64,000 bases of DNA from Shewanella marina JCM 15074 (GTDB lineage Bacteria > Pseudomonadota > Gammaproteobacteria > Enterobacterales > Shewanellaceae). The position numbers and the translations under genes are program-made. Below are positions 48,473-58,005 of this stretch, piece after piece (position 1 is the first letter of the stretch; the number at the start of each line of letters is the position of its first letter). Location: contig NZ_BALM01000004.1 of NCBI RefSeq assembly GCF_000614975.1, forward strand, positions 164,001 through 228,000, in the 5' to 3' direction. The notes under the pieces were generated by a model. It saw nothing but the letters and a program-made list of their open reading frames with translations. It searched no databases and was not told the DNA's origin.

Positions 48473-49612
48473 CTATTTGTCCTCGTGCTTGCCAGCAAAA
48501 ATGCTACCGATTGCGTGCGCGCCGATACCTACAGCGGTTACACCTAAAATTACTGCGCCAACGGTATCCGCATCAGCGTCTAAACCGTGAAGTATTTGTT
48601 GTCCAAGTGGCTTTTCAAAGTCACGCATGGTGTCCCAGAAATCAGGCTCAGAACAACCAATACAGCCGTGTCCTGCAAGTACAGGCCAGCTTGTATGAGC
48701 GTTAAAACGTTCAGTAGGGCAGTTGTTATATGTGTATGGACCTTTACAACCCACTTTATATAAGCAATAACCATCTTTAGCTGCTTGGTCGCCAAATTCT
48801 TCAACGAATTCACCAGCATCAAAGTGACCACGACGTTCACAGTTATCATGCACGCGAGCGCCATAAGCCCACTTAGGACGGTTAAACATATCAAGCGCTG
48901 GTAATTTACCAAACATGATGAAGTACATTAATGTACCAACAATGTTGACTTCACTTGGTGGGCAACCACCTAAGTTGATTACTGGACGGTCGACAATGGT
49001 ATGAATACCTTGGGCACCTGTTGGGTTAGGTGCGGCAGCTTGAACGCCACCAAATGCAGCACATGTACCAACAGAGATAATTGCGGCAGCGCCTTCTGCT
49101 GCTTTCTTCGCAATTTCAAGACCAGTATGGCCTTTACAGCCAACAGTTAGAAACGCACCATTATTGGCAGTCGGTACAGCACCTTCAAAGGCTAATAAGT
49201 ATTTACCATGGTTATCACGCATGGCATTTTCTAAATTTTCTTCTGCTTGCCAACCGGCAGCTGCCATTAATGTTTCTTGGTATTCTAATGACACATAATC
49301 AAAGATTAGGGTGCTAACATCGGGCGTTGAAGCACGTAATAATGATTCTGAACAACCAGTACATTCAGCTAACTGAATCCAGAGCAATGGTACTCGGTCT
49401 GCGACTTCAGCAGCTTCCGCCACTAAAGTACTGAACGGTAATGGCAATGCAAGCATTGCAGAAATTGAAGCACTCCATTTCATAAAGTCACGACGGGTTA
49501 TGCCGTGATCTTCCATAACTTGTTGTAGTGTTTTTGATTTACGTGGTGCTAATTTACGTAAACTAGCAATTCGCGCAAGTCCTTGCTCATAAAGGGCTGC
49601 ATGTGTATCCAT
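48473..49612 (-). CDS. hyaA: [NiFe]-hydrogenase small subunit HyaA
   Basis: The small subunit holds the Fe-S relay. The 379-residue precursor carries a Tat signal, RRDFMKW at residues 40-46, which exports the folded HyaAB complex. The proximal cluster Cys pair ECTGCSESLLR, the CPTERF-type segment, CKGPYTYNNCPTERF and GHGCIGCSEPDFWD follow, and the C-terminal hydrophobic segment (AVILGVTAVGIGAHAIGSIF) anchors it. It is the first gene of the operon and starts immediately upstream of hyaB. Confidence 0.95.
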   Translation of the reverse strand: MDTHAALYEQGLARIASLRKLAPRKSKTLQQVMEDHGITRRDFMKWSASISAMLALPLPFSTLVAEAAEVADRVPLLWIQLAECTGCSESLLRASTPDVSTLIFDYVSLEYQETLMAAAGWQAEENLENAMRDNHGKYLLAFEGAVPTANNGAFLTVGCKGHTGLEIAKKAAEGAAAIISVGTCAAFGGVQAAAPNPTGAQGIHTIVDRPVINLGGCPPSEVNIVGTLMYFIMFGKLPALDMFNRPKWAYGARVHDNCERRGHFDAGEFVEEFGDQAAKDGYCLYKVGCKGPYTYNNCPTERFNAHTSWPVLAGHGCIGCSEPDFWDTMRDFEKPLGQQILHGLDADADTVGAVILGVTAVGIGAHAIGSIFAGKHEDK

Positions 49613-49672
49613 GGGCCAACCTTGTTAAAGTCACGTGAGGTACCATTACGGGATGCAATGATACAAATACCT

Positions 49673-49688
49673 GCAAAGTTTACTTTGC
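49673..49688. promoter_or_regulatory. Inverted repeat in the hya promoter region
   Basis: GCAAAG-TTTA-CTTTGC is a perfect palindrome. It overlaps a second, CTTTGCAAAG (49683-49692). It lies 60-80 bases upstream of hyaA; operator or mRNA hairpin, function unknown. Confidence 0.5.
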
Positions 49689-49703
49689 AAAGTCATATTC
49701 AAA

Positions 49704-49719
49704 TGTGATCTAGATCACC
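49704..49719. promoter_or_regulatory. CRP-type site upstream of hyaA
   Basis: TGTGA-TCTAGA-TCACC has one mismatch to the CRP consensus TGTGA-N6-TCACA. It lies 92 bases upstream of the hyaA start, fitting CRP control of anaerobic metabolism genes in Shewanella. Confidence 0.7.
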
Positions 49720-49794
49720 TTACTTTTCTATTTTGTGAATAAATGCAAAGAGTGTAGAAGAATTTGTGAGATGTATCTCAGTTATTTTTTAATG

Positions 49795-49809
49795 TGGACA
49801 AAATGTCCA
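49795..49809. promoter_or_regulatory. Palindrome between nikR and hyaA
   Basis: TGGACA-AAA-TGTCCA is a perfect inverted repeat in the gap between hyaA and the nikR stop. It is a candidate operator for hya, or could be part of the nikR terminator; the protein that would bind it is unknown. Confidence 0.45.
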
Positions 49810-49858
49810 TCTGGTTTATTTTGCTGTTTTGTATATTAGATATTGTAATTATTGGTAA

Positions 49859-50287
49859 TTATGCTCGGCTTAGGCGTGCAGATTTTACTCCTTTTAAGAC
49901 GGATATCTGATTTACCAGTGAATTAACACTGCTAGGATTACCTTTGATGATAATTGTTTCCAAGCAATTATGGTGGTCTATATGCACATGAGTACTACAT
50001 AACACTTGTATCAAGTGGTTATGTTGGATCTCAATCAGTTTTTCAGCAAGACCACGTTGATGATGGTCAAAAACCAAGGTTAATACGCCAACTACGTCTT
50101 GTTTACTGTTGTCCCATTGCTGATCAATTAAGCGGGCACGATAAAGATCTCTAATATATTCAGATCGTGAACCATAACCTTTGTTGGTTAAATCCACTTC
50201 CATTTCATCAAATAAAGATTTAGGCAGTGAAACGGTAAAGCGGATCGTCTCATCTGCGTTATTTGCTTTCTTTGTTAAATCAGTCAT
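49859..50287 (-). CDS. nikR: Nickel-responsive regulator NikR
   Basis: A 142-residue ribbon-helix-helix repressor: N-terminal RHH domain (ETIRFTVSLPKSLFDEMEV, SRSEYIRDLYR), then the ACT-type nickel domain with the ligands His in FDHHQRGL, HVH in STHVHIDHHNCLE and the Cys of that same motif, all conserved as in E. coli NikR. With nickel it represses the nik transporter genes. It lies between hyaA and the divergent nikA-type gene, linking uptake to hydrogenase demand. Confidence 0.93.
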   Translation of the reverse strand: MTDLTKKANNADETIRFTVSLPKSLFDEMEVDLTNKGYGSRSEYIRDLYRARLIDQQWDNSKQDVVGVLTLVFDHHQRGLAEKLIEIQHNHLIQVLCSTHVHIDHHNCLETIIIKGNPSSVNSLVNQISVLKGVKSARLSRA

Positions 50288-50372
50288 ATACCCTCAAGTT
50301 ATCTGAAAGTGCAAAATTCAATATCAATTTGTTATCTCTATATTAAATTTAGAGTCATAAACAAAAGGTGTT

Positions 50373-50388
50373 TGTGATGTAGATCATC
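50373..50388. promoter_or_regulatory. CRP-like site between nikR and nikA
   Basis: TGTGA-TGTAGA-TCATC: left half perfect, right half TCATC against TCACA. It may activate either divergent gene. Weak to moderate evidence. Confidence 0.4.
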
Positions 50389-50436
50389 GTCCATTCAAAA
50401 AAATGCATATTTATCCATGAACTATTTATACTTGAT

Positions 50437-50468
50437 TGCAGTATTACTTTTGTGAAAGTAGTATTACT
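50437..50468. promoter_or_regulatory. Candidate NikR operator: repeated AGTATTACT
   Basis: AGTATTACT occurs at 50438-50446 and 50459-50467, 21 bases apart (two helical turns). Each copy is nearly a palindrome. Position 30-60 bases before the nikA start suits a repressor site. The E. coli motif GTATGA-N16-TCATAC is not seen, so this may be a variant NikR site (inference). Confidence 0.45.
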
Positions 50469-50495
50469 GGCATCATATTTTATTTGGTTACATTC

Positions 50496-52040
50496 ATGTC
50501 TAGATTGTACATAGTTTTAGTGGCATGTTACTTAAGTTTTTGTTCATTTAGCAGTTTTGCCAGTTCAATCCCTAATCACTTAACAATTTCTATTGCAGCA
50601 GCGCCTGATACAGGCTTTGATCCTATTCTAGGTTGGGGTAAATTTAATAATCCGCTTATTCAATCATCGTTATTAACTCGTACCGGTGATATACATTTTA
50701 CTGGTGACTTAGCCGCCAAGTGGCAACTTTCAGATAACCGTTTGGTATGGACCGTTAATTTAAAGCCCAATATTAAGTTTAGTGATGGCAAACCACTTAC
50801 TGCAACAGATGTGGTTTTTACCTTTAATCAAGCCAAACATGCGGTGACGCTGCATGATTTAACCAATTTAGCCGATGTTCAGGCCATTAATCCGTTAACG
50901 ATTCAATTTACCCTGAAACAACCTGATATTACCTTTATTGATAATTTAGCCAATTTAGCGATTGTGCCAAAACACGCTTATGGTAAAGAGTACGGCCAAC
51001 ATCCAATCGGCAGTGGCCCATATCAATTTGTAAGATGGGACAAAGGTCAGCAGCTAATTTTAAAAATTAACCCTTACTACTACGGCCATAAACCTGAATT
51101 CAAGCAGCTTATATTTGTATTTAGTGGTGAAGATACTCGTTTTGCGCAGTTATTAGCAGGGCAACTTGATTTAGCCGCATTACCACCAAGATATGCATTG
51201 CAATTACCTGCACCTTATAAACTATGGCGAGTACAAAGTGTTGATAACCGTGGCGTAGCATGGCCAATGGTGAAATCAAATGGTCATAATATTGGTAATG
51301 ATGTCACCGCTGATCCAGCCATTAGACAAGCAGCTGAGTTAGTGATTAATCGCGCTATGTTGGTGGATCAACTACTTGATGGTTACGCTCAACCCGCTTA
51401 TTCAATTGCGGATGGTTTACCTTGGGGCATTAGTTACCCAGCATCAAAGTTAACGGCGGCGCAAAAACTGCAAAAGGCGCAAGCTATTCTTGCTAAAGCG
51501 GGCTGGCAGGTTAAAGATGGCGTACTCACTAAAGGAAAACTACAAGCCAAGTTAGATCTTTATTACAAGTCAGGCGACAGTATCCGTGAGCAATTAGCAT
51601 TAACCGTTGCGCAAATGCTTAAACCATTGGGGATTCAAATGACAACCCATGGTGAAAGTTGGGAGCAGATCAGCAAAGTGATGCACGCCAATCCCGTGTT
51701 ATTTGGTTTTGGTAGCCATAGCGCGACAGAAGTGCTTTATACCTACCATAGCCGTTACCAAGGCCAAGATTTTTATAATGCAGGTTATTACCACAATAAG
51801 GTGGTTGATCAGGCATTAGATAAAGCGCAGCAATCGACAACATGGCAACAATCATTACCTTATTGGCAAGCAGCTGAAAAACAGATTGCGCAAGATCATC
51901 CATGGTTATGGTTGGTTAACTTGCAGCATCTTTATGCCGCTAATCCATGTTTAGATCTCGCCAAGCCGGGTATAGAACCTCATGGTCACGGCTGGCCAAT
52001 TGTCGATAACATTACCGATTGGCGCTGGACTTGCCATTAA
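50496..52040 (+). CDS. nikA: Nickel ABC transporter substrate-binding protein (NikA-like)
   Basis: The 514-residue precursor has a signal peptide (MSRLYIVLVACYLSFCSFSSFASS) and a DppA/NikA-type cluster C fold: LTISIAAAPDTGFDPILGWG, DLAAKWQLSDNRLVWTVNLKPNIKFSDGKPLTATDVVFTFNQA, HPIGSGPYQFVRWDKGQQLILKINPYYYGHKPEFKQLIFVF. Location between nikR and two permease and two ATPase genes supports nickel as substrate, although a peptide or metallophore cannot be excluded. I choose ATG 50496; the frame reaching 50436 would precede the signal peptide. Confidence 0.82.
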   Translation: MSRLYIVLVACYLSFCSFSSFASSIPNHLTISIAAAPDTGFDPILGWGKFNNPLIQSSLLTRTGDIHFTGDLAAKWQLSDNRLVWTVNLKPNIKFSDGKPLTATDVVFTFNQAKHAVTLHDLTNLADVQAINPLTIQFTLKQPDITFIDNLANLAIVPKHAYGKEYGQHPIGSGPYQFVRWDKGQQLILKINPYYYGHKPEFKQLIFVFSGEDTRFAQLLAGQLDLAALPPRYALQLPAPYKLWRVQSVDNRGVAWPMVKSNGHNIGNDVTADPAIRQAAELVINRAMLVDQLLDGYAQPAYSIADGLPWGISYPASKLTAAQKLQKAQAILAKAGWQVKDGVLTKGKLQAKLDLYYKSGDSIREQLALTVAQMLKPLGIQMTTHGESWEQISKVMHANPVLFGFGSHSATEVLYTYHSRYQGQDFYNAGYYHNKVVDQALDKAQQSTTWQQSLPYWQAAEKQIAQDHPWLWLVNLQHLYAANPCLDLAKPGIEPHGHGWPIVDNITDWRWTCH

Positions 52041-52041
52041 T

Positions 52042-53028
52042 ATGAAACCAAATAGCATGCAGATGCTGAAACATGGCGCATTGATTACAGTGCGTCTATT
52101 GTTGCTATTAATGGCACTAGTGGTATTAATCTATGCATTAATCGCCATGTCGCCATTAGATCCTATTACCGCTTATTTGGGCGGTAATTTATCTGCGGTT
52201 TCAGGTGAACAAAAACAGCAACTGATTAATCAGTTAGGATTTAATCAATCACTGCCTCAACAGTTTTGGCACTGGTTTAGCCAAGCCATACAAGGCCATT
52301 TAGGGTTTTCAAATCTCTATCATCAAGAGGTCAGCCAAGTCATCAGCGAGCGTATGGGCTTGTCGCTGATATTGGTCTTTTCAGCTTGGTTATGTGCCTT
52401 AATTTGCGGTTATTTAATCGGCTTAGCGACGGCTATCAAACAGCATTCATGGTGGGCGAAGGGCTTACATCGGCTAACGCTCACATTAACCATTATTCCG
52501 CCATTTTGGCTGGCGATGGTGATGGTGGCAATTTTTGCGATTAAATTACATTGGTTTCCAAGCTGCTGCGCTGCGCCGCTTGGGGTGTTATGGACACAGC
52601 AATCAATGGCAAGTTTATTGATGCATATTGCACTGCCATTAATCAGCCTAGTGTTGATTTATATGGCGCCCATTGCACTGCATACCCATGAAAAAGTGAT
52701 TGATGTACTTAATAGCGATTACGTTAAATACAGCCAATTACATGGTCAGCAACCATGGCAAACCATTAAGTTTCATGTGCTTGCTAATAGTATGTTACCC
52801 GCAGTGGTGTTGCAGTTTGCCGCCATTGCGGAGTTGTTAGGTGGCACTATGATGATTGAAACGGTATTTAATATTCCGGGATTAGGCTCAACATTAGTTA
52901 ATGCCGCGATGGCAAATGACACCGCATTATTATTGGCAATCAGTATTTTGTTTGCTGTGATTGTATTTATTAGCAGTAATTTCGGCCGTTTATTCAGTTA
53001 TCAATTGTTGCCAAAGGGAGTGCATTAA
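52042..53028 (+). CDS. nikB: Nickel ABC transporter permease (NikB-like)
   Basis: The 328-residue permease of the DppB/NikB class: N-terminal helix MALVVLIYALIAM, the periplasmic segment PLDPITAYLGGNLSAVSGEQ typical of the family, and the EAA loop YVKYSQLHGQQPWQTIKFHVLANSMLPAVV. About six TM helices. ATG 52042 follows the nikA stop by one base. Its stop overlaps the nikC ATG, so translation is coupled. Confidence 0.85.
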   Translation: MKPNSMQMLKHGALITVRLLLLLMALVVLIYALIAMSPLDPITAYLGGNLSAVSGEQKQQLINQLGFNQSLPQQFWHWFSQAIQGHLGFSNLYHQEVSQVISERMGLSLILVFSAWLCALICGYLIGLATAIKQHSWWAKGLHRLTLTLTIIPPFWLAMVMVAIFAIKLHWFPSCCAAPLGVLWTQQSMASLLMHIALPLISLVLIYMAPIALHTHEKVIDVLNSDYVKYSQLHGQQPWQTIKFHVLANSMLPAVVLQFAAIAELLGGTMMIETVFNIPGLGSTLVNAAMANDTALLLAISILFAVIVFISSNFGRLFSYQLLPKGVH

Positions 53029-53873
53029 TGAATCAATTAATGGCTCCACATTGTGTGTGGGATTTTTGCCGCGAATATTGCCAAAAGTATTGGCAACTGG
53101 CATTGATTATTCTGATTTTACTGGCAGCACTATTTTGGCCTGTAACGGCCGATAGCATTTCGTTACTCAGTAAAAATTTAGCCCCAAGTTGGCAGCACCC
53201 ATTTGGTACAGATTGGCTGGGGCGCGATATGTTAGCCAGATCGCTACATTCATTGATCGTCAGCCTTTATATCGGCGTATCAGCCGTATTACTCAGTGGT
53301 CTGTTGTCATTATTACTGGCCAGTTTGGCGCAAATTAATCGTCTGTGGCAGGCAATCGTCGAGTTTATGATTGACTTATTTATGTCATTACCGCATTTAT
53401 TGCTGTTATTGTTGTTATCACTGGCGTTTGGTGGTCAACAATTTGGCTTGTTAATGGCATTAGTGTTGAGCCATTGGCCAAAACTGACTCGTCTACTCAT
53501 TTATGAAATGAAAACCACCACCCATGCCCCTTATTATCAATTAGCACAGCAATTTGGCCATTCACGTTTGGTCGTCATGCGTCGGCACTTATTGCCTTAT
53601 ATTATGCCGCAGTTATTAATGGCGTTATTAATTATGTTGCCACACGCATTAACCCATATGGCGGCATTAACCTTTTTAGGTTTTGGATTAAACCCAACGG
53701 AGCCTTCAATTGGCGGCTTGTTAGCTCAAGCAAATCAATACCTTTTATTAGGCTATTGGTGGTTAGCTGTATTACCGGGCGTATTATTATTAGGCTTACT
53801 ATTATTGATGTGGTCATTTGCAAGGCGAGTTAATCAAGGCTATAGATGTGCAACGGCAAAGGTATCAGGCTAG
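53028..53873 (+). CDS. nikC: Nickel ABC transporter permease (NikC-like)
   Basis: A 281-residue DppC/NikC-type permease: hydrophobic N-terminal helix (LALIILILLAALFWPV), the HPFGTDWLGRDMLARSLHSL motif and the EAA loop YYQLAQQFGHSRLVVMRRHLLPYIMPQLL. FLGFGLNPTEPSIGGLL is typical of the class. It pairs with NikB to form the channel; nikD follows after three bases. Confidence 0.87.
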   Translation: MNQLMAPHCVWDFCREYCQKYWQLALIILILLAALFWPVTADSISLLSKNLAPSWQHPFGTDWLGRDMLARSLHSLIVSLYIGVSAVLLSGLLSLLLASLAQINRLWQAIVEFMIDLFMSLPHLLLLLLLSLAFGGQQFGLLMALVLSHWPKLTRLLIYEMKTTTHAPYYQLAQQFGHSRLVVMRRHLLPYIMPQLLMALLIMLPHALTHMAALTFLGFGLNPTEPSIGGLLAQANQYLLLGYWWLAVLPGVLLLGLLLLMWSFARRVNQGYRCATAKVSG

Positions 53874-53876
53874 TTT

Positions 53877-54635
53877 ATGGAGCGCTCAATGTTAAAAGTA
53901 GAGCAATTTGGAGTGATGGATAATACCTCTGGTGACTATATTGTTACGCCATTATCTTTTGCTTTAGCCAAAGGCGAAATCGTTGCCATTATTGGCGAAA
54001 GCGGCGCAGGTAAAAGTCTGTTAGCACAAGCGTTACTTGGCGATGCCCCAACAGGATTTAGCATTGTCGGCCGTGCCCATCAATCTGGTCATGGTGCAGT
54101 GAGCCAACACACAATTGCACTGGCTGCACAATCAGCGAGTGTATTTGATCCACTGCGTACTGTTTTTAGTCATTTAAAACAAAGACTGTACCATCGCCAA
54201 CCGCAACAATATCTAGCATCGCAAGATTTAGCCAGATTACAAATCAATGACAGCATCGGCAGCTTATGTTGTCATCAATTGTCGGGTGGAATGGCTAAAA
54301 AAGCTTTGTTAGCTCAAGCTGCCATCCAACAAACCGATTTTCTTATTGCTGATGAACCCTGCAATGGCTTAGATGATAACGCTGCAACGCAGATGTATGA
54401 CAATTTGAGTTATTTAGCCAAGCAACAACAGCAGGGCATCTTATTAATCAGCCATAACCTGCGCCAAGTGATGCATTATGCCGATAGCATTATTGTATTA
54501 AAGGCAGGCACTATGGTTGAGCAAACCAGTCCACAGGCGATTAAAAGCAATAGCTGTCATCCTTACACGCAAGCGCTATGGCAAGCACTACCCGAAAACT
54601 GGTCAATAACGCCGCCAAAACAACAAGTGGCCTAA
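53877..54635 (+). CDS. nikD: Nickel ABC transporter ATPase (NikD-like)
   Basis: A 252-residue ATPase: Walker A GESGAGKSLLAQALLG, signature LSGGMAKKALLAQAA (variant, GMAKK in place of GQQQR), Walker B FLIADEPCNGLD and H-loop LISHNLRQVM. The variant signature is shared with some NikD/DppD proteins. The C-terminus SCHPYTQALWQALPEN is an oligopeptide/nickel-type HPYT motif. A 151-base gap precedes the next ATPase gene. Confidence 0.83.
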   Translation: MERSMLKVEQFGVMDNTSGDYIVTPLSFALAKGEIVAIIGESGAGKSLLAQALLGDAPTGFSIVGRAHQSGHGAVSQHTIALAAQSASVFDPLRTVFSHLKQRLYHRQPQQYLASQDLARLQINDSIGSLCCHQLSGGMAKKALLAQAAIQQTDFLIADEPCNGLDDNAATQMYDNLSYLAKQQQQGILLISHNLRQVMHYADSIIVLKAGTMVEQTSPQAIKSNSCHPYTQALWQALPENWSITPPKQQVA

Positions 54636-54786
54636 CTGAACATGCTACTTATATCATTAGCTCTTTTTATCAAGCCACCCATAATAAATGGTATGTTTAA
54701 CAAGGCTTTTTTATTAAGACACCCACAATAGTGTTGATAAAAACAGTGTTAAAAAATGACTTTCATAAAAGCAAACAAGAGTAACC

Positions 54787-55383
54787 ATGAGGCCGTTGAT
54801 GCTTGAAATAAAAAATGCTCAAATTGATATTGCAGGAAGCTTAATAACCTTACCTAATATCGCGATTAAGCAAGGGCAAGTGATTGGCTTATGCGGTGAT
54901 AGTGGTTGCGGTAAAACAACACTGATTAAAACGTTAGCCGGTATCATTCCTTTAAAAGTAGGGCGGTTAAATCGACCTCAATATCAGTCTGGTGCTAATC
55001 CGGTACAGTGGTTAATTCAGCAACCTGAGTTTGCGTTTAATCCGCGACTAACCATCGAGCAATCACTAAATGAAGCGTGGGGAGCAAATGAGTACCAAGC
55101 GCTGTTTGATGATTTTGATATTGAATTACAGTGGTTACAAAGGCGACCACAGCAGTTATCTGGTGGGCAATTACAAAGGTTGAACATTATTCGAGGATTA
55201 TTACCCACAACCCAGTTTTTGTTATGTGATGAAATCACCGCGCATTTGGATATGATCACTCAAAAACAGATTTGGCAATCACTGATGCTACACGCTAAAA
55301 AGCATCACATCGGCTTATTAGTGGTGTCACATGATCAGCAGCTATTGCAAGTCTTATGTGAGAGTATTACTTCCCTCCCATAA
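54787..55383 (+). CDS. nikE: Nickel ABC transporter ATPase (NikE-like), short
   Basis: A 198-residue ATPase: Walker A GDSGCGKTTLIKTL, Q-loop LIQQPEFAFNPRLT, signature LSGGQLQRLNIIRGL, Walker B FLLCDEITAHLD and H-loop VVSHDQQLL. It lacks the C-terminal HPYT extension and is shorter than E. coli NikE (268). It is probably the second ATPase of the transporter, although the gap before it suggests a second start of translation or transcription. A terminator follows. Confidence 0.78.
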   Translation: MRPLMLEIKNAQIDIAGSLITLPNIAIKQGQVIGLCGDSGCGKTTLIKTLAGIIPLKVGRLNRPQYQSGANPVQWLIQQPEFAFNPRLTIEQSLNEAWGANEYQALFDDFDIELQWLQRRPQQLSGGQLQRLNIIRGLLPTTQFLLCDEITAHLDMITQKQIWQSLMLHAKKHHIGLLVVSHDQQLLQVLCESITSLP

Positions 55384-55411
55384 AAAAACGCTCCTAAAAA
55401 GGAGCGTTTTT
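55382..55411. terminator. Bidirectional terminator between nikE and asnS
   Basis: A7, CGCTCCT, loop of A, AGGAGCG, T5. It begins at the nikE stop codon and serves both convergent genes. Confidence 0.88.
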
Positions 55412-55435
55412 GTTCGCATTAATTAACGCTGTTAA

Positions 55436-56836
55436 TTAGAAGCTTGCACTACGTGGAGCGCGAGGGAATGCGATAACGTCACGAATGTTTGAAACGCCAG
55501 TCACATAAGACACTAAACGCTCGAAACCTAGACCGAAACCTGAATGGGGTACTGTGCCGTAACGACGAAGATCGCGGTACCACCAGTAATCTTCTTTGCT
55601 TAGTTCCATTTCAGCTAGACGCATATCAAGTACGTCTAAACGCTCTTCACGCTGAGAACCACCGATGATTTCGCCAATGCCTGGAGCCAATACGTCCATA
55701 GCCGCAACGGTTTTACCATCTTCGTTAAGACGCATGTAGAAAGCTTTAATGTCTTTCGGATAGTTCTTAACAACAACAGGCGCTTTAAAGTGCTCTTCAG
55801 CAAGGTAACGCTCGTGCTCAGATTGTAAATCGATACCCCATTCAACTGGGTAATCAAATACTTTGTCACAGTTCTGAAGAATGGTCACTGCATCAGTGTA
55901 GTCAACCTGTGCAAAGTCGCTGCTTACAAACTGTTGTAAACGCTCAATCACAGTCTTATCAACACGTTGGTTGAAGAACTCAAGGTCATCCATACGCTCT
56001 TCAAGTACAGCGTTGAATGCATACTTAAGCATTTGCTCAGCAAGACCTGCAACATCATCTAAAGTTGCGAAAGCCACTTCAGGCTCAACCATCCAGAATT
56101 CAGCTAAGTGACGGCTAGTGTTTGAGTTTTCTGCGCGGAATGTTGGGCCAAAAGTATAAACTTTAGAAAGGGCACAAGCATAAGTTTCAGCGTTTAACTG
56201 ACCAGATACCGTTAAGAATGCTTCTTTACCGAAGAAATCCTTATCATAGTCAACTTTACCCGCGTCAGTACGCGGTAAGTTTTCCATATCTAATGTTGAT
56301 ACACGGAACATCTCACCAGCACCTTCACAGTCAGATGCAGTAATAAGAGGTGTAGACACCCAAATAAAACCATTCTCATGATAGAAACGATGAATTGCTT
56401 GCGCTAAACAGTTACGTACGCGAGCCACTGCACCAATAATGTTGGTACGAGGGCGTAAGTGCGCTAATTCACGTAAATGTTCAATAGAGTGGCGCTTAGC
56501 AGCCATTGGATAAGTATCAGGATCATCAACTAAACCCACAAGCTTAACTGCAGTCACTTGCATTTCAAATGCTTGACCTTGGCCTGGAGATTCAACAATC
56601 TCACCAGTCATTTCAACAGAGCAACCAGTAGTTAGCTTTAGAACTTCTTCATTATAATTGTCTAAGCTATTTGGCACTACGCCCTGAATAGGGTCAAAAC
56701 AAGAACCATCATAAACGGCTAAAAAAGAAATACCGGCCTTAGAATCACGGCGAGTACGAACCCAACCGCGTACAGTGACTTGCGAACCAACCGCATGTTC
56801 ACCTTTAAATACAGAAGCGACAGATGCAATGCTCAT
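55436..56836 (-). CDS. asnS: Asparaginyl-tRNA synthetase
   Basis: A class IIb synthetase of 466 residues, as in E. coli. It has the OB fold ([28 protein letters not shown]), motif 1 [18 protein letters not shown], motif 2 [21 protein letters not shown] and motif 3 [15 protein letters not shown]. Monocistronic; faces the 1.1-kb capsule leader divergently. Confidence 0.97.
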   Translation of the reverse strand: MSIASVASVFKGEHAVGSQVTVRGWVRTRRDSKAGISFLAVYDGSCFDPIQGVVPNSLDNYNEEVLKLTTGCSVEMTGEIVESPGQGQAFEMQVTAVKLVGLVDDPDTYPMAAKRHSIEHLRELAHLRPRTNIIGAVARVRNCLAQAIHRFYHENGFIWVSTPLITASDCEGAGEMFRVSTLDMENLPRTDAGKVDYDKDFFGKEAFLTVSGQLNAETYACALSKVYTFGPTFRAENSNTSRHLAEFWMVEPEVAFATLDDVAGLAEQMLKYAFNAVLEERMDDLEFFNQRVDKTVIERLQQFVSSDFAQVDYTDAVTILQNCDKVFDYPVEWGIDLQSEHERYLAEEHFKAPVVVKNYPKDIKAFYMRLNEDGKTVAAMDVLAPGIGEIIGGSQREERLDVLDMRLAEMELSKEDYWWYRDLRRYGTVPHSGFGLGFERLVSYVTGVSNIRDVIAFPRAPRSASF

Positions 56837-58005
56837 TGTTGCTTAGTTCTCCAACGAAACAATTATAAAGAAATTTGGACGTTATATTACCTTGCTGGCA
56901 GCTTTTAACAAGCCTAAAAATGCGGATATGTGCGATAAATTGCAAGGTATAAAGCGGAACAACAGCAAATAGATGAGGAAGTGTGCTTTTTGTATTCAAA
57001 AGAGGGGCAGGTTATGCCTTTTTTGCTATAAAAGCCAGTGTATCTACAAATGTCCTCAAACAACATAACAATCGCAAAAAGTGTATGACGCTAGCAAAAA
57101 AGATTGTTTATATCGCTAATTAGTCATAACAATAGACAAAATGTATCAGTACATTAGCAAATCACTAATTGCTGGTAATATCTTAGGAGTTTTAATCTTG
57201 ATGTGCTTAATAATGAACCGCAGGGATAAATAAGTGTAGTTATATTAATCAAATATATAATGGGGTTATGAATAAATCGACTAATTAATAAGTAAGTAAT
57301 GCTATTTATTTGTACAAAATGACCCTTATTAAATTGATCTGTAAAAGATAAAGTGTGATTGATCTCTATTTTCTTAAAACTTTAATAAAATGTATTTGTT
57401 TCTATCATGTTAATTGCTGCTTGATATAAATTTTTTAAAATATGTTGTGTATCAAAATTAATCAATCTGGTGAGTGTGTGTGTGATGTTCTGGTTAAAAA
57501 TGTTACTAGGGTTGCGTGCTTAATGTAGTGTGTAGTCCGTTGGTATTATTTTTAATAACTAAATGAAATATCGTGAAACGAACTAATATTCTATATAATC
57601 TCGCACATAATTAAGGACTAAACAAATTGTATGTTTAGTTATGCTAAAATAACTACATTAAATTTACGGATGTGAATAATATTAGGCACTCTCAATTAAG
57701 ATATTGCTTATGTATTGCCGCGTATATTTTGACTAAAAATTTATTGTAAATATTCTCTTTGTTTATTTACTAAACTATTTGTGAATAGTTTTGGAAATCG
57801 GAAATCCTCAATTCCGTGCGGTAGCTATATCTAAATAAAAATATTTGTGATAATTATCACGTTTATTCATTGTTGAGTTAAATCTACCTCTCACTTTTAA
57901 ATTTAAATATATTACTTCTTATATCTATATTAGATTACTGTTGACGAACAGTTTTATAAGTCAGTTACACCTTTCAGTCTGAAATACCTTGGTTGGAGAT
58001 TCCTC
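56837..58005. other. 1.17-kb leader region of the capsule operon
   Basis: No convincing gene: stops are dense in all frames and the region is very AT-rich. It holds a TATAAT-like -10 at about 57594-57599 with a weak -35, an ACTAAAC/GTTTAGT inverted repeat at 57617-57639, and an ops/JUMPstart-like element at 57799-57827. The asnS promoter must lie at its left end. Confidence 0.6.
57799..57827 (+). promoter_or_regulatory. JUMPstart/ops-like element upstream of wza
   Basis: TGCGGTAGCTA at 57817-57827 matches the ops core GGCGGTAGC except the first base. Just before it CGGAAAT...ATTCCG can form a small hairpin, as in JUMPstart regions. RfaH binds ops in paused transcripts and keeps RNA polymerase going through long polysaccharide operons. 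About 180 bases before wza. Confidence 0.65.

Noticed and set aside
50496..52040. Oligopeptide rather than nickel transporter
   Set aside because: The fold alone allows it, but the position between nikR and the hydrogenase genes favours nickel. Kept as a caveat in the entries.
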